A DNA stretch of 64,000 nt from Saxidomus purpurata (taxonomy: Eukaryota > Mollusca > Bivalvia > Venerida > Veneridae). The position numbers and the translations under genes are program-made. The stretch's first letter is position 1; every line of letters starts with the position of its first letter. The stretch covers positions 25,186,906-25,250,905 of the forward strand of contig JAFMSR010000005.1 of NCBI GenBank assembly GCA_022818135.1. The letters run 5' to 3'. This document shows, in pieces, positions 1-12,650 of the stretch. A model generated the notes under the pieces. That model saw only the letters and a list, made by a program, of their open reading frames with translations, made no database searches and was not told where the DNA came from.

Positions 1-566
1 TATATATATATAAATAATACAACGCATAAAAATAACAGAAACGTAAGTTTTATATCTGAAATCATTACGAAAACATAACTGCACATTTCTGTACAAATTT
101 TAATCAAATTCACGGTGACTTGTAGGTTTTAACGTTATATTCAAGAACTGACGAATTACTTTGCATGTCAAACATATTAAACTTATCATAGTTTCATCAT
201 CAAAAAAAACAAGTTTTCTATCACATCGAAATACTGAGCCGGATATTAAAACGTTACGGAAACTTGTTTTAGTTTCAAATATCTCTATATTTCGTGATTA
301 AATGTAATTGCATATCGCACAAAACATTGCACTTTTAAAACTGCGTTCTTAGAGATTACTGCATTATACTTAAAAGAAGAAATCTTTCGGCTGTATATTT
401 ATACCACCGAAATTAATTATTCAAACATTGAGGACGCGAAACAAGTAAATTTAAGTCCGTTTGTTTTTTACTTTGTAATTTGCAATATTGTGTACATTGT
501 ATTCAGATTTTTTTACCTAAAGTAAAGGCGGAAGTTTAAGCTTCCTAAGAGATATTAATAATTTGT
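1..566. other. AT-rich DNA, no gene seen
   Basis: It begins with a (TA)n tract at 1-12. I see no coding exon or recognisable repeat. Confidence 0.6.
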
Positions 567-1109
567 AACACCGCATATAGCACGCGCCGCATATAGCCTA
601 AATTTGTGCAGTTTGCGTCACCATATAGCACAACATATATAGCTTTATGCGGCGAAAAGACATGGCCATACCGCATAAAGAGTAAGTGGAACATAGCATC
701 CAACTTCAACACAATTATATCAGGGTGTTAACCAACTATTTTATTGTTTCTGATCACGTGTTTGTTACTCCTGTTGTTGATGCTACCTCTGTTGCATCTT
801 GTTTTTCCATCGCTACTACAATTGTACTAGCAGAAGCAACAACAACAACAACAACAACAGTCAATAACTGCAAAACCTAATCCAATGTCAAACAATTCTA
901 GTTATTTGAGTTAGATAGCCTGTTTTGGACATTTAGACATCGATTTGCTGTCTTTCATTTCATTATATCATTAAATGAAATATAAATAGAATTTAAGCAT
1001 ACATTATCATACCTAGAACAAAATGTCCATCGTATATAGTTAACGTTGATTTATGCAGCGCATAAAACACAAAATGATCTATCTGCGGCGCGTGCTATAT
1101 GCGGCGTTT
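567..1109. mobile_element. Non-autonomous element with ~28-bp terminal inverted repeats
   Basis: The left end at 567-595 contains CCGCATATAGCACGCGCCGC. The right end at 1081-1109 is its near-perfect inverse (only one or two mismatches). A related 'tatgcggcg' / 'ccgcataaag' pair lies just inside. There is no transposase-like frame in the 543 bp, so this is MITE-like. It includes a (CAA)n tract at 837-859. Target duplication is unclear. Confidence 0.7.
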
Positions 1110-4100
1110 CAATGCTTCGCGAAAGCAGTGCAGTGCTTCAGACTGGTAAGTATATGAAAGCGTTCTTTGAGAATGCAAAAGCGATCAACGAATATATAAT
1201 GCATTGTTAAAAGTCGTTAAGCAAGCTAAATATAGCAAAACAATATCACGGAGAATGTGTTACGTAAGGTATTGACGTGCAAGATAAAACAACAGTTGTG
1301 CGTTACGAATCTAGCAAACGAAACTTGCAGGTAGAAAAGCATAACACCAGTGTTAAGGGTATCTAAGAGGGTGAAGGATAAGGAAGCTATCAAATACGGA
1401 ACCACAGAGTGTTTCAGCATCAAACTAGTTAAACGGAGACTAAAACTATTATTACGTACCAACACAGTATGGCCACGGCCTCGTCATCCCCCATTCCCCT
1501 TGTAACCCTTGCCCCCGTGATGACTTTTGACCCCGTGTTGACCTTAGACGAGAAAATCCTAATCTGACGAAAATTGGTAAGGTGGTAGTAGCTTTAGCAA
1601 CTTTAATCTGAAATTAATCAGGCAAAAATGTTAGTTGAGAGGAAAAGGGAGTCTTCCAATATTAATTGATGTATTTTATTGTTGCATACATTCTACAATT
1701 AAACGCATATTGCTTAATCACTGCACTAACCTTTTACTCACTGTCATCAAGTCCGCTTGTAATTACTAGGTTTTCTATTTTGCAATTACTTTGGCGGTTG
1801 GTGCTCTCTTAATTCCCGGTAACAACCACACTTAACGACGCTTTTATTGCGGTGTCAGCAACAGCCATTTTCCCACTGACCTAAATCTAGCTGTTTTGAT
1901 TTTGATTGGTTAATTCCTTCACAATTGAGGAATCTGATCAGAATTTGAGGCTACTGATAGGAAACGATTTTTACAATATTATTTGTTTTATTTTTAAGTA
2001 TCATACAACACATACTGCTATAGCTTTAATAAAAGACTTTTGTTTTAGTAAAAAAATAATGATGACGTATATATTTCCTTCATATTTGTTCCGGCTATTT
2101 AACAAAAGACATTGTCAGACAGTGTTTCTTAAACAGTGTTTCTTCAACATGTATTTTGTAATATCATTGAAGGATAGCATGTGCTATATTTTAAGCATGT
2201 CCCTTCTGTTGTTATTAGTACCAATAAAGCCTTAAATGAGAATTGGCTGGCATCGATGTGCACCTCCCAGAAACATTTACACAACGATATTATCAAGGCT
2301 TGTTTCGCCATACCAACGTTCTTGTCCCTTTAACTTACACAGCAATTTGATTGGTTGAAGCCTTATTTAATCATTTATACAAGATAAATGTATTTCAACT
2401 TCAGAGGAAAAATCACTTGCCAAATATTATTTATGTAACTTTTTGGAAAACGATATTCCTTCATTGATAACAATAAAAAAAAGATATGGTGTACCTCAAA
2501 ATTGCCACTCAGTATAAATACCATTAATTAGTTTCCTCTTCATCAATAAGAGCCTTTTCTTGGGTTTTACCTGCTACGTGTCTAATTTAACCAGGCCACG
2601 AAATTCCAATATTACCTGTTGCAGAAATAAAGGGTATTGCACATCGTCTTGTGGAAACTGGCCATGTTAAATAAGAAATGAATGCGTTCGTATCGTTAAC
2701 CTTTATTTATTTTATTGGGTTTGTGGTCTATTGTTTCTATCAAGTTTAACATTTGAAAGCGAGATGAATGTTCAGGACATATGTGGTCAAACTTCGTTGG
2801 ATATGAATCTTTGTTTGAAATTCGCCTTTGTGATGTTTCTGCAAAGTGTCAAAATTTTACAGTGACTAGAATTTATAAAATAATTGAAACAAGAAGCTGA
2901 ATATTAATTAATCGTACGGATTTTCCTTTGATCTCTGAAATAGAACATTATCATCATTGCCATACTTAAAATTTGCAGTTTCTTCAAAATGTTTTGTTGC
3001 GTGACCAGTGATACATGTAAACACAAGTCTGGAACGGTTGGCCACTGATAGGTAATATTTTGATACTTAACTTCTAATCAGTTAACCCAGACATTTGAGA
3101 AACGTCTCCAGGAAAGGTTTAATAGTGTTCGGATGTACTCTTTTATTTGTCTATAGACTGGTTTTAACAATAAACGAACAAGACCGATACCATATTAAGT
3201 AATATGTCTATTTTACGAACACGTCCCAGTAGGCTGATTTCTCCTTAACAGACAATGACGGCATACAAAGGCCAAATATCGCTAATTCATTTTTGTAGTG
3301 GGAGGAATACAGGAGTGAATTTACCACGTGGTTCTCCTGGAAAACTTGGCCATCGATTTCAGTCTGATGTCGCAGAGAAAAGTTAAGCAATTGGTGCATA
3401 AATTCTGTCTTAGCGTTATTCAATATTGCATCTTCAGAACATTTTGAAACTCAATGAATATAAAAACCGTTCGTCTGAAAGTTTTTGACGCGTAGGGACT
3501 AGAAAAAGATAAGATGGAAATAATCCTGAAATCCCATGACTAATGAATACAACTACATTAGTGTTCAAATGACTCATATTTTGCACTAGTACCCTGACGT
3601 AATAATGCATAAGCTTTAGTCCAATGTTTAAGGATGTTTAACTCTCCTTTCCCAAGGAATAAGCAAATTCAGTGAGCCAGAATCGGTTACCAAGGCTGCA
3701 GGAACTATGATACGTAGTATTTACCAAAATACTACCTGATATTGTTCTCACAAATGCTACATAAGTTCGTTTTATTACCTTTAATAGTCACAAGATTGTA
3801 TTGTACAAGAATTTAATTTGAATGATCAAAACATTTTACATGCGCCAAGCGAGGACCTCGATACTTTGTAAGGAAGTTTACGGTTACATGTCGAAATGTG
3901 ATGTTTTGCCCACATAACAGTTCAGGAAAGCAGTCATATATTTGATAAGGTACAAATTTAATAATAAAGATAATAAAAATCATAAGATATTGTAACTATA
4001 TCCGCCCTAGACTAGTTACTAGTCTGATAAAATTTATGTTTTTTCTATATACTTTATGTCATGCACTATTTCCAGTCTATTTATTATGATTTTGCTTTGT

Positions 4101-6429
4101 ACACTAGAGCAGTTTTATCGGCGCTAGATAGTACACTGGCTCTAGAACAAAACAGTGAAATTTTAATTAGTAAAGGGAATAGTTCAGGGCTTGGTGACCA
4201 GGCTATATCCGCCTTTCAATAAATCTTTAAGCTTAATGTCGTATGACGAGTTAGATTGTCTGTGGCTTTAAAAAGATATGACCATATCATGTGGCCAATA
4301 ATATTCAATGAAAGATGTAGTTTGCGTATGCTTACAACTGAATGAAAAAACAGTATTGCATAATGACTTTAAACATGTCTTGCCTTTTTTATCATGATCT
4401 CTTTTGTCACGAAATAGAATTTTACATTTAAACCGGCTCATATTTGAAATTCAGTGTTTGCTTTGCTTCATTTTAATATTAACATACTATGGTGTATATA
4501 TAAAGGTAATAAAACATTTACATGCTTTCCTGACGGGATATACACTGATGAAGAGGAGTTTAGGGGAACCGTCTTGACCTTTTTCGTTGTCACTATCACT
4601 AGGAATCAGACCAAACTGCTCGATGTTTTTAATAAATATAAATTGTGTTGTTTGACTGTTAAGGTATGAATTCGATAACTAAAATCATATGAAAATATCA
4701 TTGTATATGACGTCAGCTTAAAACTTTAGTTTTAGAAAGGTACATACTCATGTTCAGTTTGCTACATGTAAGACATCCGGTACAGATACTGAAATCGTGT
4801 GATATCGGAATGCATGACGTTTAAACTAAACATAAAAATTTGAAATTGAGACTCATCTACAGTGCAAAAAGAAGTCATATCTGATGAATATTATTCTTTA
4901 ACTTGGACAAAATAAGGTAATAACTACCATCAAATGTGCGCTAACAGCAACATTAGCTGCCTTATTATGTCACATGAATGGTATATAACTGTTGTTGACA
5001 TATTTATCAACACCATGTGACGTATTATATATACGTGTAATTAACTTCTCTGAAGAACACGTTATGAGTACCAAGCACTCAACACTTGATTGTTTCACCG
5101 ATTGTCGGGAAGATGCTAATATCATTTACATTTTGGCCGTTTGCTGTATCATTATAAAGCCTTGCAATATTTACTTCATATTTGTGTATTCAACATGGTT
5201 TTTTCATAAATCTTTAGAATACTTAGTCTTTTAAAGTAATCTTAGTCACAAAACAATGATCTTTCAAACACAATGACACAAATGCTTCAAAGATTGAGCG
5301 CAGACAACATTGTTTCAACCAAGGCTGCAGATAAAACACGGAGTGATAATGCAAAACTAAGAGTTCAAAAGTTTGGGAGTATCCAGACATATGAATAACA
5401 AACCAAATAATACAAGCAAAATAAACTCATAGTACTCAAACTGTATGAAACAGAAAAATACATAATGTAAGGAAAGGACCAAATATCACATGGATAATGA
5501 ACAGGGACACGGAGGGAATATAAAGGAAAAACTTGTAAAAGGCAAACAGACAAAATAGGAATATCGATAACTGCTAAGTAAACCATGTAACAGTCATGTG
5601 CAAACAATATAATACTTATCATTATCAATCAGTGTAGCGGAAGCATATCAGACCAACGACTAGCCGACTCACTTGCAATGCAATAACTGACTATTTCAAA
5701 GCACCTTTTAATAATTCCAACTTCAACGCCTGTGAGGATAGTTTGGGGTACGCCTTTTCAAAGAACATGTGTGCGTTGGTGCTTACATGTTAAAGTTCAA
5801 ATGAAGTGCAAATTGATAATAATACTATGACACTACTTGATGTTTAGACAGATAAGCAGACGCCTAGAAACCAATGGCGTGCTTGTAGTTGTGATAGATT
5901 AATAAATACCAAAAAATATTTTGCCGTTGTGATGTTTAAGCAGACATATTACTGCCCTGCACGAAAACGAGGATCATATCATTTTAAGCAGATTAAAGAC
6001 ACCAAGATACTTGTGCCTTGCTTATTATTGACACAGATTACATAATTGCTCTGTTTGATATACACACAGTTACATGTAAACCAACACCAACATACTTTTT
6101 CCCTACTGCGTGTTTTGTAATTTAAAAGTTGCAATTGCAATGTACCAGACAATGTTTCACGTATTTAAAGTATACGATTGAACATGCCCATTAGTAAAAT
6201 AAAATAAAGCACTATTTAAATATCAATAAAACGTATCTGTTGTGTAAGAATTTGGTAAATAATAGTTGCATCATTATTAAGTACTGCTAATAGTGTCGAC
6301 TTAAGTTTACTATACAGAAAAAAATCTCTGTCCCTCAAAAATATTCAGCTATTTATCTTTTTCTCGTATCTAAACAGTTCAACTAACCAAGAACGCTAAT
6401 CTATGCAGAAAGACCAATCATCCTAAGTT
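1110..6429. other. No gene or clear repeat seen
   Basis: AT-rich sequence with only short chance frames on either strand. The small inverted pair AGACTAG/CTAGTCT near 4011-4027 is the only structure I noticed. It is probably intergenic. Confidence 0.5.
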
Positions 6430-6715
6430 TGAAGACTGGGGGTGATATAGGGGTCATGAAATTGAGTCGGAAATATTTTCAAAATTAGAATAACTGTGAC
6501 CTTGGCCTTTGACCCACTGACTCCAAGAACACGAGGGATCATCTACAAGTTGCAGACAACCTTCGAAGTAAGCTTCGTGAAACTCAAATGAAATTTGTGA
6601 CCTGTAGAGGGTTATTAAGGAAAGTTTACGGTCAGACGGACGGATGGACTGACTGAAGAACGTACGACGGAAAAACCATAATGGCATAAGTTCTGCTAGA
6701 CTTCGTACAGTACAG
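6430..6715 (+). repeat. Degenerate bivalve dispersed repeat ('accttggcctttgaccc' type)
   Basis: It contains 'ataactgtgaccttggcctt' running into 'tgacccactgactcc', then 'gagggatcatctac', 'cttcgtgaaactc' and 'cagacggacggatggactga'. From memory this order matches a repeat abundant in bivalve genomes. The frame on the minus strand is not a gene. Confidence 0.6.
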
Positions 6716-7200
6716 CCTTAATATATTTCCGTTTTGCTTAGCAATTTTTGACAGTGACGCTTTAATGAGAATTGCCCTAAAACTGGGTACACTTTAAATA
6801 ACCTCAAGACATTATTAAATACAATAATTGAAAAGAAGTGCTATATCTCGGTAAACATTCATTAACACGTTTTTCAAATGTTTTGGTGTATACCGGGTTT
6901 ATCATAAAAGTTTATGTGTCCAAATGATATATTTTTCGATTTATATTATTCATTAAAATTTACATTTTGTTTTCATTTTAAGCACATCTTTCAAGTAAAT
7001 AATATGTTAGTTGTAGGGTATGTCCCTTTAAATCATTTACAATTTGTGAAGTTTAAATTTTCAATGTACATAAACAGGTAAAGTCGCTATAGGATAGTCG
7101 TTGACATTGAATTATGTAACTGAATATCAAGCGATATCAAATTTTGCAAAGCACAATAAATTAGGTCGTCTACCTTGTAATTCGTCCTACGTTTTGTCAT
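6716..7200. other. No gene or repeat seen
   Basis: AT-rich sequence with no open frame of interest. Confidence 0.5.
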
Positions 7201-7692
7201 TTATGTCATATCAACATGAATCTTCTAAATAATATAGCAGCGCTTCGAAATGCTGAAATTTTCAATCTTTTGATATAAAGTTATAGATTTTCCCTTACAA
7301 CCTTGGATGACTTTGTAGCTTGAAGTGAGCTAATAAAGTGCTATGACTTATGCCAAGTTTGTCCCCGAGCAGAAAGACACAACCCATTCCGAATTTAATT
7401 GAACCTTTAAAATATTCATTTCATGACAGTATGGGTTAAGTAAATATTTTTATAATTAAAAGCATTATAAAAAAAAGAACATACCAAAAGTGTTGAATTA
7501 CTTCTAACTGTTTCCTAACTTTGGAAACTTTTTCATTTCAAAGAAAAGTAAACTAAAACTTCCATGAACATTGTTCTTTTCTCAGTAAAGCATTAACAAT
7601 GCATAATTTATGTCATATCAACATGAATCTTCAAAATAATATACAACATGTAGCAGCGCTTCGAAATGCTGTCATTTTCAATATTTTGATGT
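7201..7692 (+). repeat. First copy of a 331-bp segment, flanked by an 80-bp direct repeat
   Basis: The block 7278-7608 recurs at 9076-9268 plus 10262-10399, nearly identical. Around it, an ~80-bp sequence beginning 'ttatgtcatatcaacatgaa' occurs at 7201-7275 and again at 7608-7692. This copy lacks the insertion seen in the second copy and so shows the pre-insertion site. Confidence 0.85.
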
Positions 7693-7715
7693 TTCTTTCT
7701 CATGCGAGCGGTTGG

Positions 7716-7806
7716 AGGGTTAGGGTTAGGGTAATAACCTAATACCTTTGTCTAATACCCTAACCTAATACCCTTTGTCTAATACCCTAACCCTAATACC
7801 TTTGTC
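7716..7806. repeat. Interstitial telomere-like repeats in head-to-head order
   Basis: GGGTTAGGGTTAGGG at 7717-7731 is followed by CCCTAACC and CCCTAACCCTAA units within 75 bases, interleaved with 'taatacctttgtc'. TTAGGG is the usual metazoan telomere repeat. The tract is short and degenerate. Confidence 0.8.
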
Positions 7807-9075
7807 AAATTCAACAATCAGTTGCTAGAGGTCTTAGGCTGAGCCCAAGTTATTACTTGAAATAGATTAAATTTAAAACCCCGAAACGTATGTGTGCCAG
7901 CGAAAATAATGTCATCATTCTCAAGAGTTGTACCAGATTGGTCTTAATCGTATAAATTCGGCATGAAAACAAAACATTTTGTAACTTTCGTAGATTTTAG
8001 GCAGACTAATCTATTTCCACAAGAAGTTTATTTAGATTTCAAATTTACAGATGACGATGGAGGCAAAACATTTGTTTAATATTTCAAACACAGTAATTTT
8101 TCGACGGATGTAACGTGTATGTTTTTCATCAAACATAAGCTTTAAGTTTACCCAAAATTTACGAAATCAAAGTAAAACTATATAAAAGCAGAGAAGACAA
8201 AGATTTTCTAAAACGAAATCAATATAAAGAAATTTCAATAAGTGATGATTTTGAAACAATTTTTGAATGCGACGAAACCTTCTTTGCACCTTTGCTCGCT
8301 TTTCAAAACTTGAATCTATTATTTGATTTTTAAGAGATGTGCAGCTTTACACTCACTTCAAATATAGTAAAACCTAATGAAACTGTAATACAAAAAGTAT
8401 AAATAATACAACCTGTACATATCCTTTTCAAATCTCTTTAAATATTGAAATGTTTTATAATTTTACGTTCTCGTCTTTCACTAGCCTTTCGTCGTTGTGC
8501 AAAAGTAATTTACGCTTTAATAAGGAAGAAACTTGTACCGGGGTATTTTTGCAAAATAAATAGGCTGGTTAACATATATAACTTCCGCAAGTTGATTATG
8601 ATTGTTTTCAAGCTAGTCCATGGGTGATTCACCAGTTTCTATAGATAATTCATTTCAGCTTTTATATTTTTAATTTAGTGACACACAAAACCGCATCGCA
8701 TATTGGATGAAATGTTGTGACGAGGACTTCTACCTAATGCGAACAGTGAAATATCCGGTTCGCCCAGCGTTAGCTCTTTCGATAAGAAAAAGAAGTAAAC
8801 CTCCAAGCAGATTTTCTATAGAAAGCTATTGAGGGTTTTCTAATAAGGCATATTTTACATCCAGTTTGATACGCTTTGCATTTGATTTCATTATCGTTCT
8901 TTGGTAGAACCTTTGTTAATACAGTGGTACAACAATTATGCAAAAATTTAGAATCCAGACGGCTGATCGTCTTGATCATCCTTGCTGACTTGGAAGTTAC
9001 TAGATGCTTTTAAACTGTTCTTTTCACGTTAAAGTATATTTACATTATTATGTAAATATACGTCAGATTTACTTA
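7807..9075. other. No gene or repeat seen
   Basis: Short open frames on both strands (for example 8445-8627 and 8770-8979) have no recognisable domain and no supporting splice structure. Confidence 0.5.
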
Positions 9076-10399
9076 AGTTATAGATTTTTCCTTACAACCT
9101 TGAATAACTTTGTAGCTTGAAGTGAGCTAATAAAGTGTTATGACTTATGCTAAGTTTGTCCCCGTGCAGAAAGACACAACCCATTCCGAATTTAATTGAA
9201 CCTTTAAAATATTCATTTCATGACAGTATGGGTTAAGTAAATATGTTTTTAATTAAAAGCATTATAAACAAGAGCTGTCAGTAGGACAGCGCGCTCGACT
9301 TTTTTAGTGCTTGCCAATAAAACCAAACTTTGACAGTTAAGGGCACACAAGACCTTAACTAGGAATTTCTAAGTACAAATCAAGAAACATTTTCACAGAG
9401 TTATCTTCTCTTGCTTACAGATAGGTCTCATGATGGTACATAAGTACTCCAACTTTCAAAGTAATATCTCAAATGGTTAAGTCAACAAGTGGACAAGAAT
9501 GAAAATTTTAACTGAGTTTCTAAGTCAAAAAGGGCCATAATTCATATAAAATCCTTGACAGAATTACCTTTTCCTGCCCATGTTTTGGGATCATGATGGT
9601 AAACAAGTATTCCAACTTTCAAAGTAATATCTCGAACAGTTTAGTCAAAAAGTGGACTGGTACGAAAAACTTAACCAAGATTCTAAGTCGAAAAAGCGCC
9701 TTAATTTTTAAAACGAATCCCTGACAGAGTTACCTTCTCTTGCCTACAGATGGGGGTAATGATGTAAACAAGCATTCAAAGTTTCAAAGCAATATCTCAA
9801 AGGGTTAAGGCAATAAGTGGATTTTATCGATATTCAATGTATTTTCTAAGTAAAAAAGGGGCATAATTCTGTTCAAAACCTTGACAGAGTTATGTACTCT
9901 TGTCTGTTGATGTAGGTCATGATGGTAAACAAGTATGGTTAGTTTCAAAGCAATACCTCCAATGGTTTTGAAATAAAGTGAGGTGGTACGAAAAACTAAA
10001 CCAAGCTCAATACACTTTTTAAGTCCAAAAAGGGCCATAATTCTGTCAAAAACCTTGACAGAGTTATGTACTCTTGTCTGTAGATGGAGGTTATGATGGT
10101 AAACAAGTATGGTAAGTTTCAAAGCCATACCTCTAATACTTTGAAATAAAGAAGGGTGGTACGAAAAACTTAACCAAGGTGTGACACCAACGCCGACGCC
10201 GACACCGACACCGACGCCGGGGCGATTAGGATAGCTCCCCTTTTCATAGAAAAGTCGAGCTAAAAAGGAACATACCAAAAGCGTTGAAGTACTTCTAACA
10301 GTTTCCTAAGTTTGGAAACTTTTTCATTTCAAAGAAAAGTAAACTAAAACTTCCATGAACATTGTTCTTTTCTCAGTAAAGCATTAACAATGCATAATT
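9076..10399 (+). repeat. Second copy of the 331-bp segment, split by an insertion
   Basis: The 193 bases at 9076-9268 and 138 bases at 10262-10399 together match 7278-7608 end to end. The break falls inside a run of eight A residues in the intact copy. Confidence 0.85.
9269..10263 (+). mobile_element. pearl/Helentron-like non-autonomous element, ~1 kb
   Basis: The 5' end is CAAGAGCTGTCAGTAGGACA, forming a hairpin (GCTGTC/GACAGC). Subterminal inverted repeats are CTCGACTTTT (9294-9303) and AAAAGTCGAG (10250-10259). The 3' end has the hairpin CTTTTC-ATA-GAAAAG five bases before CTAA, which fits the Helitron CTRR rule. Inside are about five diverged ~165-bp tandem units, each with 'gacagagttatgtactcttg' or a variant, then a GACGCC/GACACC microsatellite at about 10190-10220. 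Bivalve 'pearl' elements have this plan: ~160-bp tandem core, microsatellite, Helentron-like ends. No coding capacity; the minus-strand frame 9805-10278 reads through the repeats. Confidence 0.75.
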
Positions 10400-12224
10400 G
10401 ACGTTTTATTAACACTAATTATTATGGATAGTGAATGAGTCAGAACGTAATTCAGTTGGTGCTCAACAAAATTGATGCGAACATCTAGAGCATGAATGGT
10501 AAAAAAAACCTTTGATCATCCAATGTTGATACCAAGTGTTAAAAAGTATTGGATAACATATTTGTTTTAGCACGGTTTCCGAAGGCAGAATATTTAGAAA
10601 TAAACATTTCTAACGATTTTTTTAATAAATGCATACTTCGTACATTTTCTACCGGGAGAAAAGTTACGGTGTTTTGCTTTTGTAACTGTAAACATGTTTT
10701 CATTGCTTACATAAATAAAGATTTATATAGAAAAAATTGTACCTTCCTCTTGATATGCAACCGTTACTCATACAAATACGGTTAACTTAAGATATGTTAA
10801 CAGCTGCAGACAAACCGGAAAATGTCCCAAGGTATTTAATTAATAAAGTCATCAACATATGAAACAATATAAGCTGCTAAGGTCGATTCAGGGGTAACAC
10901 ATTAAGTTTAACAAATACAGAAGGCAGATAAAATTAATACTTTTATCCAATAACCCCATCTACATGTAACAAAGCCTTACATACAGTCAGACATACTAAA
11001 ACAATGGATACTCTAACAGAAAACGATATAGCAGACAAGATACACAAAGGTGCAGATAGACTATGAACACGGGGTAAGATCTTATCCACTGAATTGCCAT
11101 TGTTTATTACCATGTAGGTATTACAATGCTGAACGAAGCAAAGTCGGTACACAAAACTTTCTAGTTATATCTTATAGTCCAACTTCAAACTACGACTTAG
11201 CCATTCCCTACAAAATTCTTGGAATATCATTTTGTATCCTGCTCTAAATTTTAATTGTTACGAGCTTATTATTCCATATTCCTCTTTTCTTGGATTTAGT
11301 TAACCCTTACTGAAAAAACTTAACAAAACAAAACTGAATACATGACTTTTTTTCATCACACAGAAGTGTGTAAATTTGATATCAACCGGAGTGACATTAA
11401 CGCATACTTCCAGTTTCCGTATTTCATAAGTAGGTGTTCTGTATTGGTTACAACCTGATTTGATATAAGATAAGAATAAATCATGTATAGTCTTGAGGAA
11501 ATGTAACTTTCAGGGAGGTCATTAATCTTGATATCAATGAATTTTAATAAACCTAGCATTTTATGCTTTTACTGGTTACTAACCAAATATTCGGATTGCT
11601 TTAAGTAGAATAATTAAAGCATGTTTAGCTAACACCTAAAGTCAAATAAAATTAATAGACTCACAGGACTGCTGGAATTTACAAAATTCAGTTCAGATTA
11701 CATTTTGCATTCCTCGTTGTGGACCTAGATATCTGTTAAATGTTGTTCCCTTTACTTACAGATGTGAACCAAAGGTATCACAAAGGTCTTTAGAGTTCTG
11801 AGTAACATGGTATATGATCATAATACCGGCCTGGTCCTAAAACAGCTTTTAACGCACCATACCTTTAAAAACACATATCATGTGGCCCCCAGTTTAGTTC
11901 TGACAATAGAGTACCAGACCGCTGCCATTCTAGTGAGTTGACGAATTACCGCCAAATCAATAATGACATTATTGGATTTCGTGAGCCATCTAAATGCACT
12001 GAACCACGTACTGAGTGTGAACGTTTAATCTCGGGAATCGGGAAAGCCTTCAGCAAAGGCGAGAAAATATAATCTTAAAAATATCTCTTATTTCAATCTG
12101 AGACTCAACAAAACACGCTCTAAACATGTATATGCCTTTTCAACTGTTACATGACAATAAATGGTATTTGGCATAAATTTACAAAGATATTTCAATAAAA
12201 CTTATCGCTATATATATATATAGG
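10400..12224. other. No gene or repeat seen
   Basis: AT-rich sequence with a (TA)n tract at about 12211-12222. Short frames near 10549-10785 and 11356-11559 show no family features. Confidence 0.5.
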
Positions 12225-12650
12225 CACCAAATAGGCAAAACGGAAGTCAGAGTTGTCCGCCCGTACAACGTGCACCTCATGCAAGTTAACGGTAGACTTT
12301 ATCGCATTAAAAGACATCAGGATGCCTGTGTAAATAATTTTGGCCATTCAAACAATCCGAGCATTATCCCGGATCCGATTAAAACAAGTGTTTGCTTAGG
12401 ATGCACAAGTGCTGAGATATGGTGCTTATATGTATTTCTTTCAAAATTATGCTCCTTTTCCAAGTTCAAAATAAAAGGAAAGAAAAGTGTATTATACTAT
12501 CTTCAATAAAAAAAATTGTATAATAACGGTATACTTTATCGCATAAGACCTCAGGATACCGGTGTAAATGATTCCGGCCATGCAAACAATCCGAGCATCA
12601 TCCCGGATCTGATTAAGTCAAGTGTTCGCTTTGGATGTAATGATTTAAAT
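12225..12650 (+). pseudogene. Duplicated remnant, possibly the end of a Ty3/gypsy-type pol
   Basis: One frame at about 12251-12340 reads RPYNVHLMQVNGRLYRIKRH, resembling the basic tail after the integrase domain of Ty3/gypsy polyproteins. About 240 bases on, at 12523-12640, a diverged copy recurs: 'aacggtatactttatcgcat' and 'acaatccgagcatcatcccg' match the first copy. Neither is a working gene, and no other pol domain or LTR is visible. The retroelement origin is a guess from one short motif; the duplication itself is plain. Confidence 0.35.

Noticed and set aside
3208..3423. 71-codon minus-strand frame as an exon
   Set aside because: Composition looks protein-like, but I could not match a family or find convincing paired splice sites and neighbouring exons.
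7716..7806. True ancient chromosome-fusion site
   Set aside because: The order of repeats fits, but the tract is too short and interrupted to claim this without synteny data.
9805..10278. 157-codon minus-strand frame
   Set aside because: It runs through the internal repeats and GACGCC microsatellite of the pearl-like element. The repeated VGVGVG stretch is simple-sequence translation.
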